Origin: Orobanche coerulescens
Taxonomy: Eukaryota > Streptophyta > Magnoliopsida > Lamiales > Orobanchaceae
Assembly (NCBI GenBank): GCA_033398695.1
Contig: CM065814.1
Coordinates: 103,046,501-103,110,500 of the forward strand
Length of the DNA stretch: 64,000 nucleotides
Direction: 5' to 3'
Program-made: the position numbers and the translations under genes
Shown here: positions 1 through 9,143 of the stretch, in pieces
How the letters are laid out: every line of letters starts with the position of its first letter
Position numbering within the stretch: the stretch's first letter is position 1
The notes under the pieces: model-generated
The model's database searches: none
What the model was told of the DNA's origin: nothing
Seen by the model: only the letters and a program-made list of their open reading frames with translations

Positions 1-1
1 A

Positions 2-1285
2 CCTGTTGCAAGATTAGAAGCCATCAGACTATTCCTCGCATATGCTGCATTCAAGGACTTTGAAGTCTATCAGATGGATGTAAAAAGTGCGTTTCTGAAT
101 GGAATCCTAGAAGAAGAAGTCTATGTAGAGCAACCCCCAGGTTTTGTCAAAAGAGACAAAGTCTATAAGCTGTTGAAGGCTCTGTATGGACTCAAGCAAG
201 CACCAAGAGCATGGTATGAAACACTGTCTGTGTTTCTTGAGAAAAATGGTTTTTGCAAGAGGAAAGTGGACAAGACCCTATTCAGAGTGGATCACGAAGG
301 CCACATATTAATAGTCCAGATTTATGTGGATGACATCATATTCGGGTCAACCAATCCAGAGCTATGCGAGAAATTCTCCAACCTCATGCAAGGAGAATTT
401 GAGATGAGTATGATGGGAAAGCTTAACTTCTTTCTCGGATTACAAGTTAAGCAGATGGAAAAAGGAATTTTCATCAACCAAGCAAAGTATACCAGAGATC
501 TTATCAAGAGATATGGAATGGAATCAGCCAAGTCCGCAAGAATTCCAATGAGCACAAGTACTCACCTGGATGCAGACGAGGCAGGCATATCAGTGGACTC
601 AACCCACTACAGAGGACTCATCGGATCTCTTCTGTACCTCACTGCAAGCAGGCCAGACATATCATATGCAGTTGGAGTTTGTGCAAGATTCCAGTCCAAG
701 CCGAATCAATCACACCTAGATGCAGCCAAGAGAATAATTAAGTACCTAAAGTCTACAATTAATGTTGGACTATGGTATCCCAAGGATGACAACTTCGAGT
801 TATCAGGATACTCAGATGCGGATTTCGCCGGATGCAAAATCAACAGGAAGAGCACTAGTGGAACGTGTCAATTCCTGGGAACCAGACTGATATCCTGGTT
901 TAGCAAGAAGCAGGTTTCTAACTCTATCTCCACTACAGAGTCAGAATACCTAGCTGCAGGTAGCTGTTGTGCACAGATTCTTTGGATCAGACAACAGTTA
1001 AGGGACTATAATATAATTGCCAACGAAGTTCCTATTTGGTGTGACAACAATAGTGCTATTGCAATAACCAACAATCCGGTTTTGCATTCAAGGACGAAGC
1101 ACATTGACATTAAGTACCATTTCATTAGAGACCATGTGCTTAACAAAAGGGTTAGAGTTGAAAGAGTCAGCACAGACTACCAAATAGCTGACATCTTCAC
1201 TAAACCCTTGCCAGAAGAAAGATTCCTAGAGCTGAGTAGAGACCTTGGATTACTAGATTGGGAATCTAGTACTGAAGCAAGTTAA
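2..1285 (+). CDS. pol: Copia polyprotein, C-terminal reverse transcriptase and RNase H (partial)
   Basis: The frame is open from the window edge, so the Met at position 74 is internal and not a start. The RT domain shows [27 protein letters not shown] and the catalytic YVDDIIFG (about 84-91 residues after the Met). RNase H follows, with [10 protein letters not shown] carrying acidic residues, a [12 protein letters not shown] segment and the usual Copia ending ADIFTKPL. The enzyme copies element RNA into DNA and removes the RNA strand inside virus-like particles. No stop or frameshift is seen in these 428 codons, which suggests a fairly recent copy, although the downstream ORF is damaged. Protease and integrase would lie upstream, outside the window. 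Confidence 0.93.
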   Translation, partial: PVARLEAIRLFLAYAAFKDFEVYQMDVKSAFLNGILEEEVYVEQPPGFVKRDKVYKLLKALYGLKQAPRAWYETLSVFLEKNGFCKRKVDKTLFRVDHEGHILIVQIYVDDIIFGSTNPELCEKFSNLMQGEFEMSMMGKLNFFLGLQVKQMEKGIFINQAKYTRDLIKRYGMESAKSARIPMSTSTHLDADEAGISVDSTHYRGLIGSLLYLTASRPDISYAVGVCARFQSKPNQSHLDAAKRIIKYLKSTINVGLWYPKDDNFELSGYSDADFAGCKINRKSTSGTCQFLGTRLISWFSKKQVSNSISTTESEYLAAGSCCAQILWIRQQLRDYNIIANEVPIWCDNNSAIAITNNPVLHSRTKHIDIKYHFIRDHVLNKRVRVERVSTDYQIADIFTKPLPEERFLELSRDLGLLDWESSTEAS

Positions 1286-1813
1286 AGGAAGGACGGACCC
1301 TCAGAATCAGCCTAAGCTGATGCAGGCGAGAAGACGAAGGCCAGACGAAGCAACTTAGCTGTTCAGAATACCAGGCGAGAAGTCAACTAACCTGTTGCAG
1401 AGTGGTCAACGATCGACAAATCGTAACGACTAAGTTCTCTAAACTGACCTCTGAATTTTTAATTATTATCTGCCACATTTATAATATTATTTTGGCTAAC
1501 GAAATAGCATTTAAATTTACATTTTTATAAGCCAAGTGGCAATTTTAATACACGCGTCAAATGCCTATTAAATCAACCTCTACGATGGCCAATCAGAATC
1601 AACCGTCGAATTTTAATTGGGCCACCGATTCAAATTTGAAATTCAAAAGAATATCAAAAGGCGTACCACCGTTCAAATATATAATAAACTAATACAAACG
1701 TCTTTTCATCTTCTTTATAAGGAAAGAAGACCTTTCACTTTACTCTTTACGCTTACAGAAACCCTAGAATTTACAGAGCAAAAATATACACTAAAAATCC
1801 TCTATTTGCAGAA
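1286..1813 (+). other. spacer between pol and third ORF
   Basis: About 530 bases of AT-rich DNA without a credible ORF. The distal half carries short pyrimidine and A-rich stretches before the ATG at 1814. In SIRE-like elements the extra ORF may be expressed from a spliced or separate transcript. A splice acceptor here is possible but none can be assigned from sequence alone. Confidence 0.5.
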
Positions 1814-4800
1814 ATGGCATCTTTCGAAGGAGTGAATCTGAAGGCGGGGAAGGACCAGGTCATTTTCTCCATGGTTGTTGACTTTGAAGGTTTACTCGAA
1901 GCAAATTTGGAAGACTTCGACATGCTCAATTTGATCCGGGCAATGAAGCTGAATGGGATCTACCCGTTTCTCGACATCAACCCGCAACATTTGTTCAAGG
2001 AAGATGTTGTTGAGTTCTATCGCAACGCTTATCTGATTCAACACGGGATTAACAGCACAGTCGGCGGAGTTCCTGTCAGCATAGATCGAGAGAAGATTCG
2101 TTCTGTATTCGGGATGAAGCATCGTGGTTTGGCGGTCGAAGCGCTCAAACAATCAGCCGTCGAAACCTGGAAAACGATTAAAGTCGAAAATATCCCAGAG
2201 AAATTGAAGTTTACAGCCAAGAGGAATGAATTGAAAAGGATTTACCGTGTTGCGTTGGACATCACCAACAAGATAGTCATGGGGATGGCGGGCAGCTATG
2301 ACCAACTGTCATCGTCGAAATTCATGGTGTTGGGTGCGTTGATTCAGGAAGAGGAAGTCGATTGGGCGGACTATATTTTCAGGCAACTCGTGCGCGAGGT
2401 GAACAAGGTCGAGTGGCTTGACGATGAGAAGAAGTTCAAAACTAAGTTGGCGTACGGAACGCATCTTAGTTGGTTTTTGGAGAAAACCGGAGTAGCTAAG
2501 GGAAACATTGACCCTTTCCACCCAAATAAGAGGCTAGGTCATATGGACCATGACAAGAAGAAAGTCGGAGGCACTGGGAAGGCAGCTCAGTTGTTGAAGG
2601 ATCTGCCGGACTCAAGGTCATATCCAAGATACGATTTATCAGAGGAATCGGACAGACCTGCAGCTGAGATCGGAACTGCAGTCGAGTCCGGGAACGAGTC
2701 CGACGATACACCAATTGCTATCAGATTCAAGAGACGGGGACCAGCCCCAGAAGGACCCTCTAACCTGCAGTCATCACCGGAACCCTCTCCTAAGAGGCCT
2801 AGGAAGCTGCAGTTCAGCGAGGGAGAGCAGTCTGAGCACCATACCAGCCCATCAGTTCGATCACCAGTTCATCCTGAAGACCTGCCTGCACCAGACACCA
2901 CTGAAACTCGGATTGTACCTCTTCTCACCCCCCCAGTCTACATATCATAAGAAGAGGAAGCAGATCTAATAATCTCTATTCCTGAAGCTGACTACACTTT
3001 TAACCTGTTAGAAAATAATACCTTCAATCTTTCTATTGAACAACTCCAGCTTGTTAAACCACAAGCAGAAAAACACTCTTTTGTACATATTTTTAAAGAG
3101 TGAAAATCTTTCAAAACCATGCCTTTTACAAATCTTCAAACTTTCATTGCAACTAGTGGTTGGGAATATCCCCAAGCCACTGAGGAGGTTCTGATTAAAT
3201 TTTGCAAAGAATCAGATTTGGCTTTAATCCTCCAGGATAAATGGTTCATGTCACATTTTAAAACAAACATGGACCACTTTATCCATTCTATCATGCTCAG
3301 CATTTTTGATGGCGGTTTTGGAGAAGAGGAGGAGGAGGAGGAAGTTGAAAAGGAGATAAGGATTGAAGAAGTAGATGGAAATAATGAAATTATTGATTTG
3401 GTGGATGAAGAAGATGAAGAAGAGAGAAAATCAGAAGAAAATATACCAGTTGAAAAACAGCCAGAGGAGATTGAGAAGACAGAAGAAGTGGCTGATGAAG
3501 GAGATGAAGAAGAAGGAGAGGAGGTAGATCAGGAAAAAGATGAAAAAAAAAGAGGATGAGGATAATGAAGGAGAAAAGAAGGAGAAGGATGATGATAAGA
3601 ATGATGGTGATGATGATGATGATGATAATGATGATGGAGGAGAAGCAGGAGCAGAGAAGGAAAATGAAAAAGAAAAAGATGAGGAAGAAGAAAAAGAAAT
3701 CTCTGGAGAAAAGGAGGAAGAAGGGAAAGAGGAAGAGAGAGAAGGAGACAAGGAGCCAGAACAAGAGCCGGAGCCAGAGCCTACTCACGAAGCTGCAGAT
3801 AGGACTATGGTACCTGCCAGGTACACCAGCCTAGACGCAGAGTCGGTCAAGACTCCAGTCGTGACCCCGGAGAAAACCCACTCTGACCTACCAGCTGCAG
3901 ACAGGAGCCTGCAGTCCAGTGGTTCCCTTGCAGAAGGATCAGGAGAGCACTCTCCATCAGCTCAGTTATCCCCTACCATGACTGAGCTGATCAAGCAAAT
4001 CATCAGAGATACTATTGGAGAGCTGCTATCAACTCAGGTCACTCCTGACCTTCAGTCAATAAATGCAAAGATAGACACCCTTCTACAGAGAGAAATCCCT
4101 CAGCATCCTCCCCCTACCAACAACAGAATGCCTTTTGGCATGTCTGATTGGATGAGCCGCATGGAACAGCAGTTGACTACCCTGGTTGATGCTGGCAAAA
4201 AGGGGGAAGAGAGAATTCAGGGGGAAGAAAGAGAAATCGGAAGCAAGAAGAAGCAGGATGTACCTCAGATTGAAGGACCCTCCAGTCTAAAGAGAAAGGA
4301 AGCTGTAGATCGAGATGACCAGGCTGACCAGCCTGAAGGAAAAAGAAGAAGGACTAGAGGCGGCTTTGAACCTACTCTAGAATGGGAAGGGAAGGAGCTA
4401 TGGTTTGTTGAGGATTTCGTTCCATTTGAAGCTCTTGAGATGTGGGGAGCTGCTAGGAAGAGGTTCATCAGAGACTATTACATCTGGGAACTACTTCATG
4501 ATGACAAACTCTCCCCACAGGAAATTTGCATAAACTTCATGGAAGAAATCCATCCGAAGCTTTGGGCTGTTATGAAGAAGCACGCTAAAGAGCAAAATGC
4601 TTATCCCATGATCCCTCCATTCAGAGCAGAGGAAGCACCAATCCGTATGGACGGTGAACTTGATGAGTTAGCACTTCAAAGGGAAATCAAGCTATTGTTG
4701 TGTCTTGAGAACAGATTCAGATCCCAGCAAGAACAAGACTTCGCAGCACTTGTTGTGAAAAGAAAATATGGTCTTGCTCCAGTCAAGATAAGACCTATTG

Positions 4801-4862
4801 GAGCCAAACCATTCAAGCCTGCCAAGCAGCCTATTCGAAGAGGCAGAGGAAGAGGCAGATGA
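1814..4862 (+). pseudogene. third ORF (env-like position) of the Copia element, broken
   Basis: One reading frame runs from ATG 1814 to 3559 but is crossed by TAA at 2948-2950 and by a TGA near 3101. At the A9 run 3543-3551 the frame changes, and coding then continues to 4862. About 1,016 codons are involved. The first part (1814-2950, 378 codons) is a mixed alpha-type protein that loosely resembles plant transposon-associated ORFs. The middle (about 3320-3780) is a long Glu/Asp/Lys-rich low-complexity stretch. Near 3985-4095 a heptad-like segment could form a coiled coil. The C-terminus is basic and RG-rich (RRGRGRGR). No clear signal peptide or membrane span is seen. Its place matches the so-called env-like gene of SIRE elements, but sequence gives no proof of an envelope role. 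Confidence 0.65.
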
Positions 4863-5070
4863 CTTTTAGTTATTTCTCTTACTTGTAATTTTATTTTCTG
4901 TACTTAGAACATTCTTGTAAAATTTCAATAATAAGTCAGAAAATTTTATAACAGTCTGTTGAATGACAATTTCCAGTTGTCTCAATATTAGACTGATTTT
5001 AGTTTGTGTCTCGCACTTAAGTGCAGACTTGGTCATTTGATTTCTTACTTAAAGTTTTGCCATCATCAAA
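4863..5070 (+). other. 3' untranslated stretch before the PPT
   Basis: AT-rich sequence between the stop of the third ORF and the purine tract. It contains AATAATAA-type motifs. No gene seen. Confidence 0.5.
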
Positions 5071-5082
5071 ATAGGGGGAATT
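5071..5082 (+). promoter_or_regulatory. polypurine tract of the Copia element
   Basis: ATAGGGGGAATT lies directly before the LTR start TGTTAGGA. In retrotransposons this RNase H-resistant tract primes plus-strand DNA synthesis. Its position fits exactly. Confidence 0.8.
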
Positions 5083-6546
5083 TGTTAGGAATACTTGTTA
5101 GATTTTGATGATGTCATTAATATTAAATCAAATGTTTATTACTTGGCAAAATGTAAGGAAGAACCAAATGAGTATCTTCCATAGGCCAAAATATGTTAAG
5201 TATAAAACTTGGCAAAATGTAAGGAAGAACCAAATGAGTATCTTCCATAGGCCAAAATATGTTAAGTATAAAACTTGGCAAAATGTAAAGAAGAACCAAA
5301 TGAGTATCTTACGTAGGCAAAATTTGTTAGGCGAAAACGGCTAAGTACTAAGTACGGCTTAGTCCATCGAGAGAGGAAGTAGACTCCGGTCAGTAGCACC
5401 GTGAACTAAATTTATCAGAGAAGTTTGACCAGACTGCGGTAGAGGTACCTCGGGAAGTCACACGACCGGATAAGTCACAAACGGTGAACAACCGAGAGGA
5501 CCTATCTGCAGAGAAGTTAGCCGCATAGCGACTGCTCGACTGACCAAGTACTCCAAGTCCACGCGTCGGCATGCGTTGAAAAGTCAAATATTACGGAAAG
5601 CTCACATGCAACGTGAAGAGACAAATTGGAGTGATTCCCGCAAGAGATATGATTTAAATAAATCATCCTGACCCACCTTGAAGACTTTAATCCTTTTATA
5701 TTCAAAAGATTCGGCGCTCACATGCAGAAGTCTTCACAACGGTCGGAAGATAAAATTAAATAATGGGAATCCAGCCTTGCAACGTTCAGAAAGATTAAAC
5801 AATGAAGTCTCCCTCCAACGGACGGATTTGTTCAAAAGATTTGCAACGGCTACAAGGAAGAAGCTCAGAGATCGTGATCTATATATATCCGAAGATTTGA
5901 AATTGAGCAACTACCGGTGCGAACATACATTCTAGCGATCAAAGCAATCAAGCAATCTCAAGCAATCAAATAGCATCGTGAAAAGAGCATATCTAAAAGT
6001 TCATACTTAAGGAAGATCTTAAGTTGGAGAAGACAAACACTCTTGTCTATAATCTTGAGTACGGGGTACTTCACTGGTTGAAGTAAGAGATTGTAAAGGC
6101 ATCCAAGGATCGAGGATCAAGAGGTGCAAGGCAGTCAAGTGTGTACAACGGCACGGATTTCCACTGGTTGGAAGCTGTTGTAGTGTGGTTTGAATCACTG
6201 TAATATTTATCACTGGTTGAAAATTATAGTGAATTCATCTCCAACTGGTTTGGAGAAAAGTGGATTAGTAGAGGATTACCCCATCTCTGAGACCACTATA
6301 ATTATGCATGTTATTCTTGTTTCTTGCATCATACTTTAAGCTACGCATACATTGTTAAGTGTTTCATTAAGTTGATTTCTATTCGTCATCAGCTGACTTC
6401 CGCACATATCCAAGAACAAACGACTCCAAGTCATTTGTTTGACTATCAGCTGAAGAAACTCACTCTTCGTGAAAAAGAGTTCAAGAGTTTCAACAAGTCT
6501 ATTCACCCCCCCTCTAGACTTGTTCCTGGACGACTTGTGACCTACA
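5083..6546 (+). repeat. 3' LTR of the SIRE-like Copia
   Basis: Starts TGTTAGGAATAC and probably ends CCTACA (about 1,464 bp). It contains TTTTGATGATG near its start, a TATA-like TATATATAT near 5880, and a C-rich segment (CACCCCCCCTCTAG) close to its end, as in other SIRE-type LTRs. The right border is set by the switch to Gypsy code and is uncertain by some 20 bases. Confidence 0.75.
5141..5338. repeat. 66-bp tandem repeat, three copies, in the Copia LTR
   Basis: Three head-to-tail copies start at 5141, 5207 and 5273, each beginning ACTTGGCAAAATGTAA. The first two are essentially identical and the third drifts at its end. They lie in the U3 part, so they may change promoter strength. Confidence 0.9.
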
Positions 6547-6906
6547 GGAAGTTGAGTCCGAGATTTATTGGACCCTTCGAGATTCTCGAGCGAGTCGGTG
6601 GGTTAGCATGCCGTTTGGCGTTACCCCCGGCCTTGAGTCATGTTCATAGCATTTTTCATGTTTCCCAGCTCAGAAAATATGTCCTGGATCCTAGTCACAT
6701 CATCGACTATGGGGAGATTGACGTTGACGAGGATATTACTTTTGAGGAGCGTCCTTTGAAGATTTTAGAGCATCGGGAGAAACGACTGAGGCATAAGACC
6801 ATCCCCTTTGGTCAAGGTGCAGTGGTCGAGACACGGTGTCGAGGAGGCAACTTGGGAAACCGAGGAGAGCATGCGTGCTAGGTACCATGAGTTGTTTGTT
6901 TCTTAA
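6547..6906 (+). pseudogene. pol: Gypsy integrase C-terminus and chromodomain (Tekay/Del-like), frameshifted
   Basis: The translation gives KLSPRFIGPFEILERVG and LPPALSHVHSIFHVSQLRKYV, which is the integrase C-terminal module of plant Gypsy chromoviruses. It is followed by the EERPLKILEHREKRLRHKTIP lead-in of the chromodomain. One extra base near 6806-6808 shifts the frame. After it, the usual chromodomain end (EEATWE...RARYHELF) continues in another frame to TAA 6904-6906. In chromoviruses this domain helps steer integration into heterochromatin. The 5' part of the gene is cut off by the Copia element ending at 6546. Confidence 0.87.
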
Positions 6907-6922
6907 GTTTCGGGACGAAACT
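6906..6922 (+). other. 7-bp-stem hairpin next to the Gypsy PPT
   Basis: AGTTTCG-GGA-CGAAACT is a perfect 7-bp inverted repeat overlapping the pol stop codon, about 20 bases before the 3' LTR. The same hairpin occurs at 23584-23601 in the second Gypsy element. Confidence 0.8.
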
Positions 6923-7187
6923 TGTTTTTAGAGGGGTAGAATGTAATATCCGCATTTTTCTTCCCCTTGTATTTTTTCTTTTTCGGCGTATTTCCCGATA
7001 GTAGTGACCCTCGTGTATCTTTCAGTGTATCTTTTCTATTATCTATGGATTTTATCCCCGTTATTGTTGTGCGGAACCGCCGTTTCGGGGTTGCCGTGGA
7101 TCCATTCTATGTTATGATGCCCGTTGAGATGTTCCGTTGGATGTTTCGTTCACCTTCCGGTGTTTTGAACCGTTCATATTTCATACC

Positions 7188-7716
7188 TAGCGCACGCTAT
7201 TTTTTCTGCATAGCGCACGCTAGGGGTCCCTTAGTAGCGCACGCTACGTTTGTTTCGTAGCGCGCGCTAGCGAGTAGCCCTGGGAGTGGTGTCTTTGTTT
7301 TCCAGCCTTCTGGACTAGCGTATTAGCGTACGCTACGTATACTAGCGCACGCTAATGTCGAGAGGCTAGCGCACGCTGATGATGCCCGGTAGCGTGCGCT
7401 AGCGTGGGTGTCCAGTACTGGACAGTTTATTTCTGGAATCGGTCAGGTGCCAGTTAGCGCACGCTACGCTCGTATGGTAGCGCACACTAACGGGTCAGGT
7501 GAGTTTTGGGCAGTTAGCTTCTGGACTCGGCTGATGTCCAGGTAGCGCACGCTATTGGTCGATAGCGTGCGCTACTGTGTGGTTATTAGCGCACGCTACG
7601 TTTCGAGTAGCGCACGCTAACGGCCAGAAATATGGCTACTGGACTGGACGCTAACTATTTTGGCTTGTAATTTTATCCCGTTAGCGCATGCTAACCTTGA
7701 GGATTAGCGCACGCTA
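7188..7716. promoter_or_regulatory. array of TAGCG-NN-CGCTA palindromes in U3
   Basis: About 16 copies of TAGCGCACGCTA or its reverse complement TAGCGTGCGCTA, plus variants with TA or CG in the centre. They are spaced some 20-60 bases apart and the last copy (7705-7716) ends 13 bases before the TATA box. Both orientations occur. Position and density suggest binding sites or structural elements of the LTR promoter; that role is inference. Confidence 0.85.
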
Positions 7717-7728
7717 ACACTCCCTGGC

Positions 7729-7736
7729 TATATAAA
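7729..7736 (+). promoter_or_regulatory. TATA box of Gypsy LTR
   Basis: TATATAAA, placed directly after the palindrome array. Transcription would start some 25-35 bases downstream by the usual plant spacing. Confidence 0.65.
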
Positions 7737-9143
7737 CCAGGGAGTTGACCCAGATGAGCAGATTAGTTCTATTTCGTTTCTTCTCCGCGACGCAGAGCTC
7801 TTCCGGGCGATTTCCGAGCGATTCTTCCCTTCGATTATTTCAGGCATCCTCTACCTTGAGTTTTTGAAGTAGATTAACAACACCTACTTGTGTTCTTCAT
7901 CATCAATCCAAGGTAAATCTCTTAGAACCCTACTTTTCGATAAATTGGGGGTTTTGGGATTTTCTTCCGATCCGTTCCGTTTTGTTGATGGATTCATGAT
8001 GAATATGATTAATCTTGTTGGTATTCTTAGTTTCCCTACGGATTCATGGTATATTTCGTGATTTTTTCGGAATCGAGAGGGTTTGGTTGTGGTCCGCCCT
8101 CGTTGTTGTTTATATACGAATATACATGAATCGTAGGCGGGTTTTCGGGTGTATTCCAATTCCGTATTCATTTAGAAATGGTTGTGAATGTATTCTTCGA
8201 ATCGTTAGGTTCGGTTTCATTGGTTCCTAGCGTTCGTCGGTGACTTTCCTTTCCGTTCTTCGCGTCGTCAATAATTCAAGGCAAGTATTTTTGGGAACCT
8301 TTATGCTTAACGTGGAATGGTAATGTATTTTGTGTGTGATTTGCTCACCTCGTGTTGGTCCGACGGGATCAAGGAGGGAATCCAAAGGTTTGCGTCCCGG
8401 ATTCATGAGTTTGTTTAGCTAGCCATGAGCGGGGGTCCTTAGAGGCCTCGTGCGGGAATTTATGATATGACTCTGTTCCCAAGGCGATGCATGTGCGTGT
8501 TTTGTTTTATAATATAGCCAGTGCGGGAGGGTCCTTAGAGGCCTCATGCGGGAATTTATGATATGACTCTGTTCCCTAGGCAAATTGTTTGACTGTTTAT
8601 TTCCGGAAAAGACATGTCTAGTTTTGGTTTTTGAAATGATATTGGTGCATGTACTATGAAATGTGTAAGCGATTGGTTTGCCTTGATTACTTGTACTAGC
8701 GTAATTGCTAACCCCTTTGGGGGACCCGTTTCGGGGAAATTCTTGTTATGGATTTTAGGTTATGATTATCCGGACGAGCGAGCACCGGGACAGTACGAGG
8801 ATGTCGGCCAGGGTCGTTGACATGTGCATTTGGGTCGTCTTATTTCCTTTGTCTAATTCGATATGGTTGTTCCCTGTATTTCTAAACTTATAGATTGTAC
8901 TCGCGAGTACTTAGGTTTTTCTTTTCGGATTGTGTTTGGATTTCGTTGAAGTTACTGTATTTGTCGGTTGATGTTTATTGTGCCGGTTGTACCGGACGTG
9001 TTGTTTTATGTTCTGTTGTTAACAGTTGTCTCCTCGCTAACCGAGACGGTTAGTCGAGAGGTGTTTTCTTGTGTTAGCCTGGTGGATCCCATGTAGGGGT
9101 CCACGGCGCTGTAATACACCTCGAATATCTTGGGGGTGTTACA

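Larger units (their letters stand above)
1..6546 (+). mobile_element. SIRE-like Ty1/Copia retrotransposon, 5' part off-window
   Basis: Right part of a + strand Copia element. In order it holds the end of pol (RT and RNase H), a long extra ORF downstream of pol, a purine tract and a 3' LTR starting TGTTAGGA and ending CCTACA. An additional ORF between pol and the 3' LTR, plus a PPT next to an LTR with a TTTTGATGATG motif, is the layout known for the SIRE/Maximus clade; the clade call is inference. Sequence after 6546 switches at once to Gypsy integrase code, so the element probably inserted into a Gypsy pol gene. GGAAG at 6547-6551 would be one copy of the target duplication; the other lies outside the window. 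Confidence 0.8.
6942..9143 (+). repeat. 3' LTR of a Tekay-like Gypsy element
   Basis: TGTAATATCC to TGTTACA, 2,202 bp, preceded by the purine-rich AGAGGGGTAGAA (6930-6941). Inside are a palindrome array (7188-7716), a TATATAAA box at 7729-7736, and two direct GC-rich repeats near 8428-8482 and 8522-8577. After 9143 the sequence is the LTR-derived array, so the element sits in the array. ACCTT at 9144 is the likely right target duplicate, and the left one is not in view. Confidence 0.85.

Noticed and set aside
3390..3788. Minus frames rich in Ser, Phe and Leu over the acidic region
   Set aside because: They are mirror images of the GAA/GAT-rich coding strand of the third ORF.
6967..7260. 97-codon frame at the start of the Gypsy LTR
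   Set aside because: It lies wholly in LTR sequence after the PPT, and no related frame is kept in the other Gypsy LTRs.
7188..7716. CRISPR-like array
   Set aside because: The repeats are 12-bp palindromes in both orientations at uneven spacing in a plant LTR. There are no cas genes and no spacer structure.
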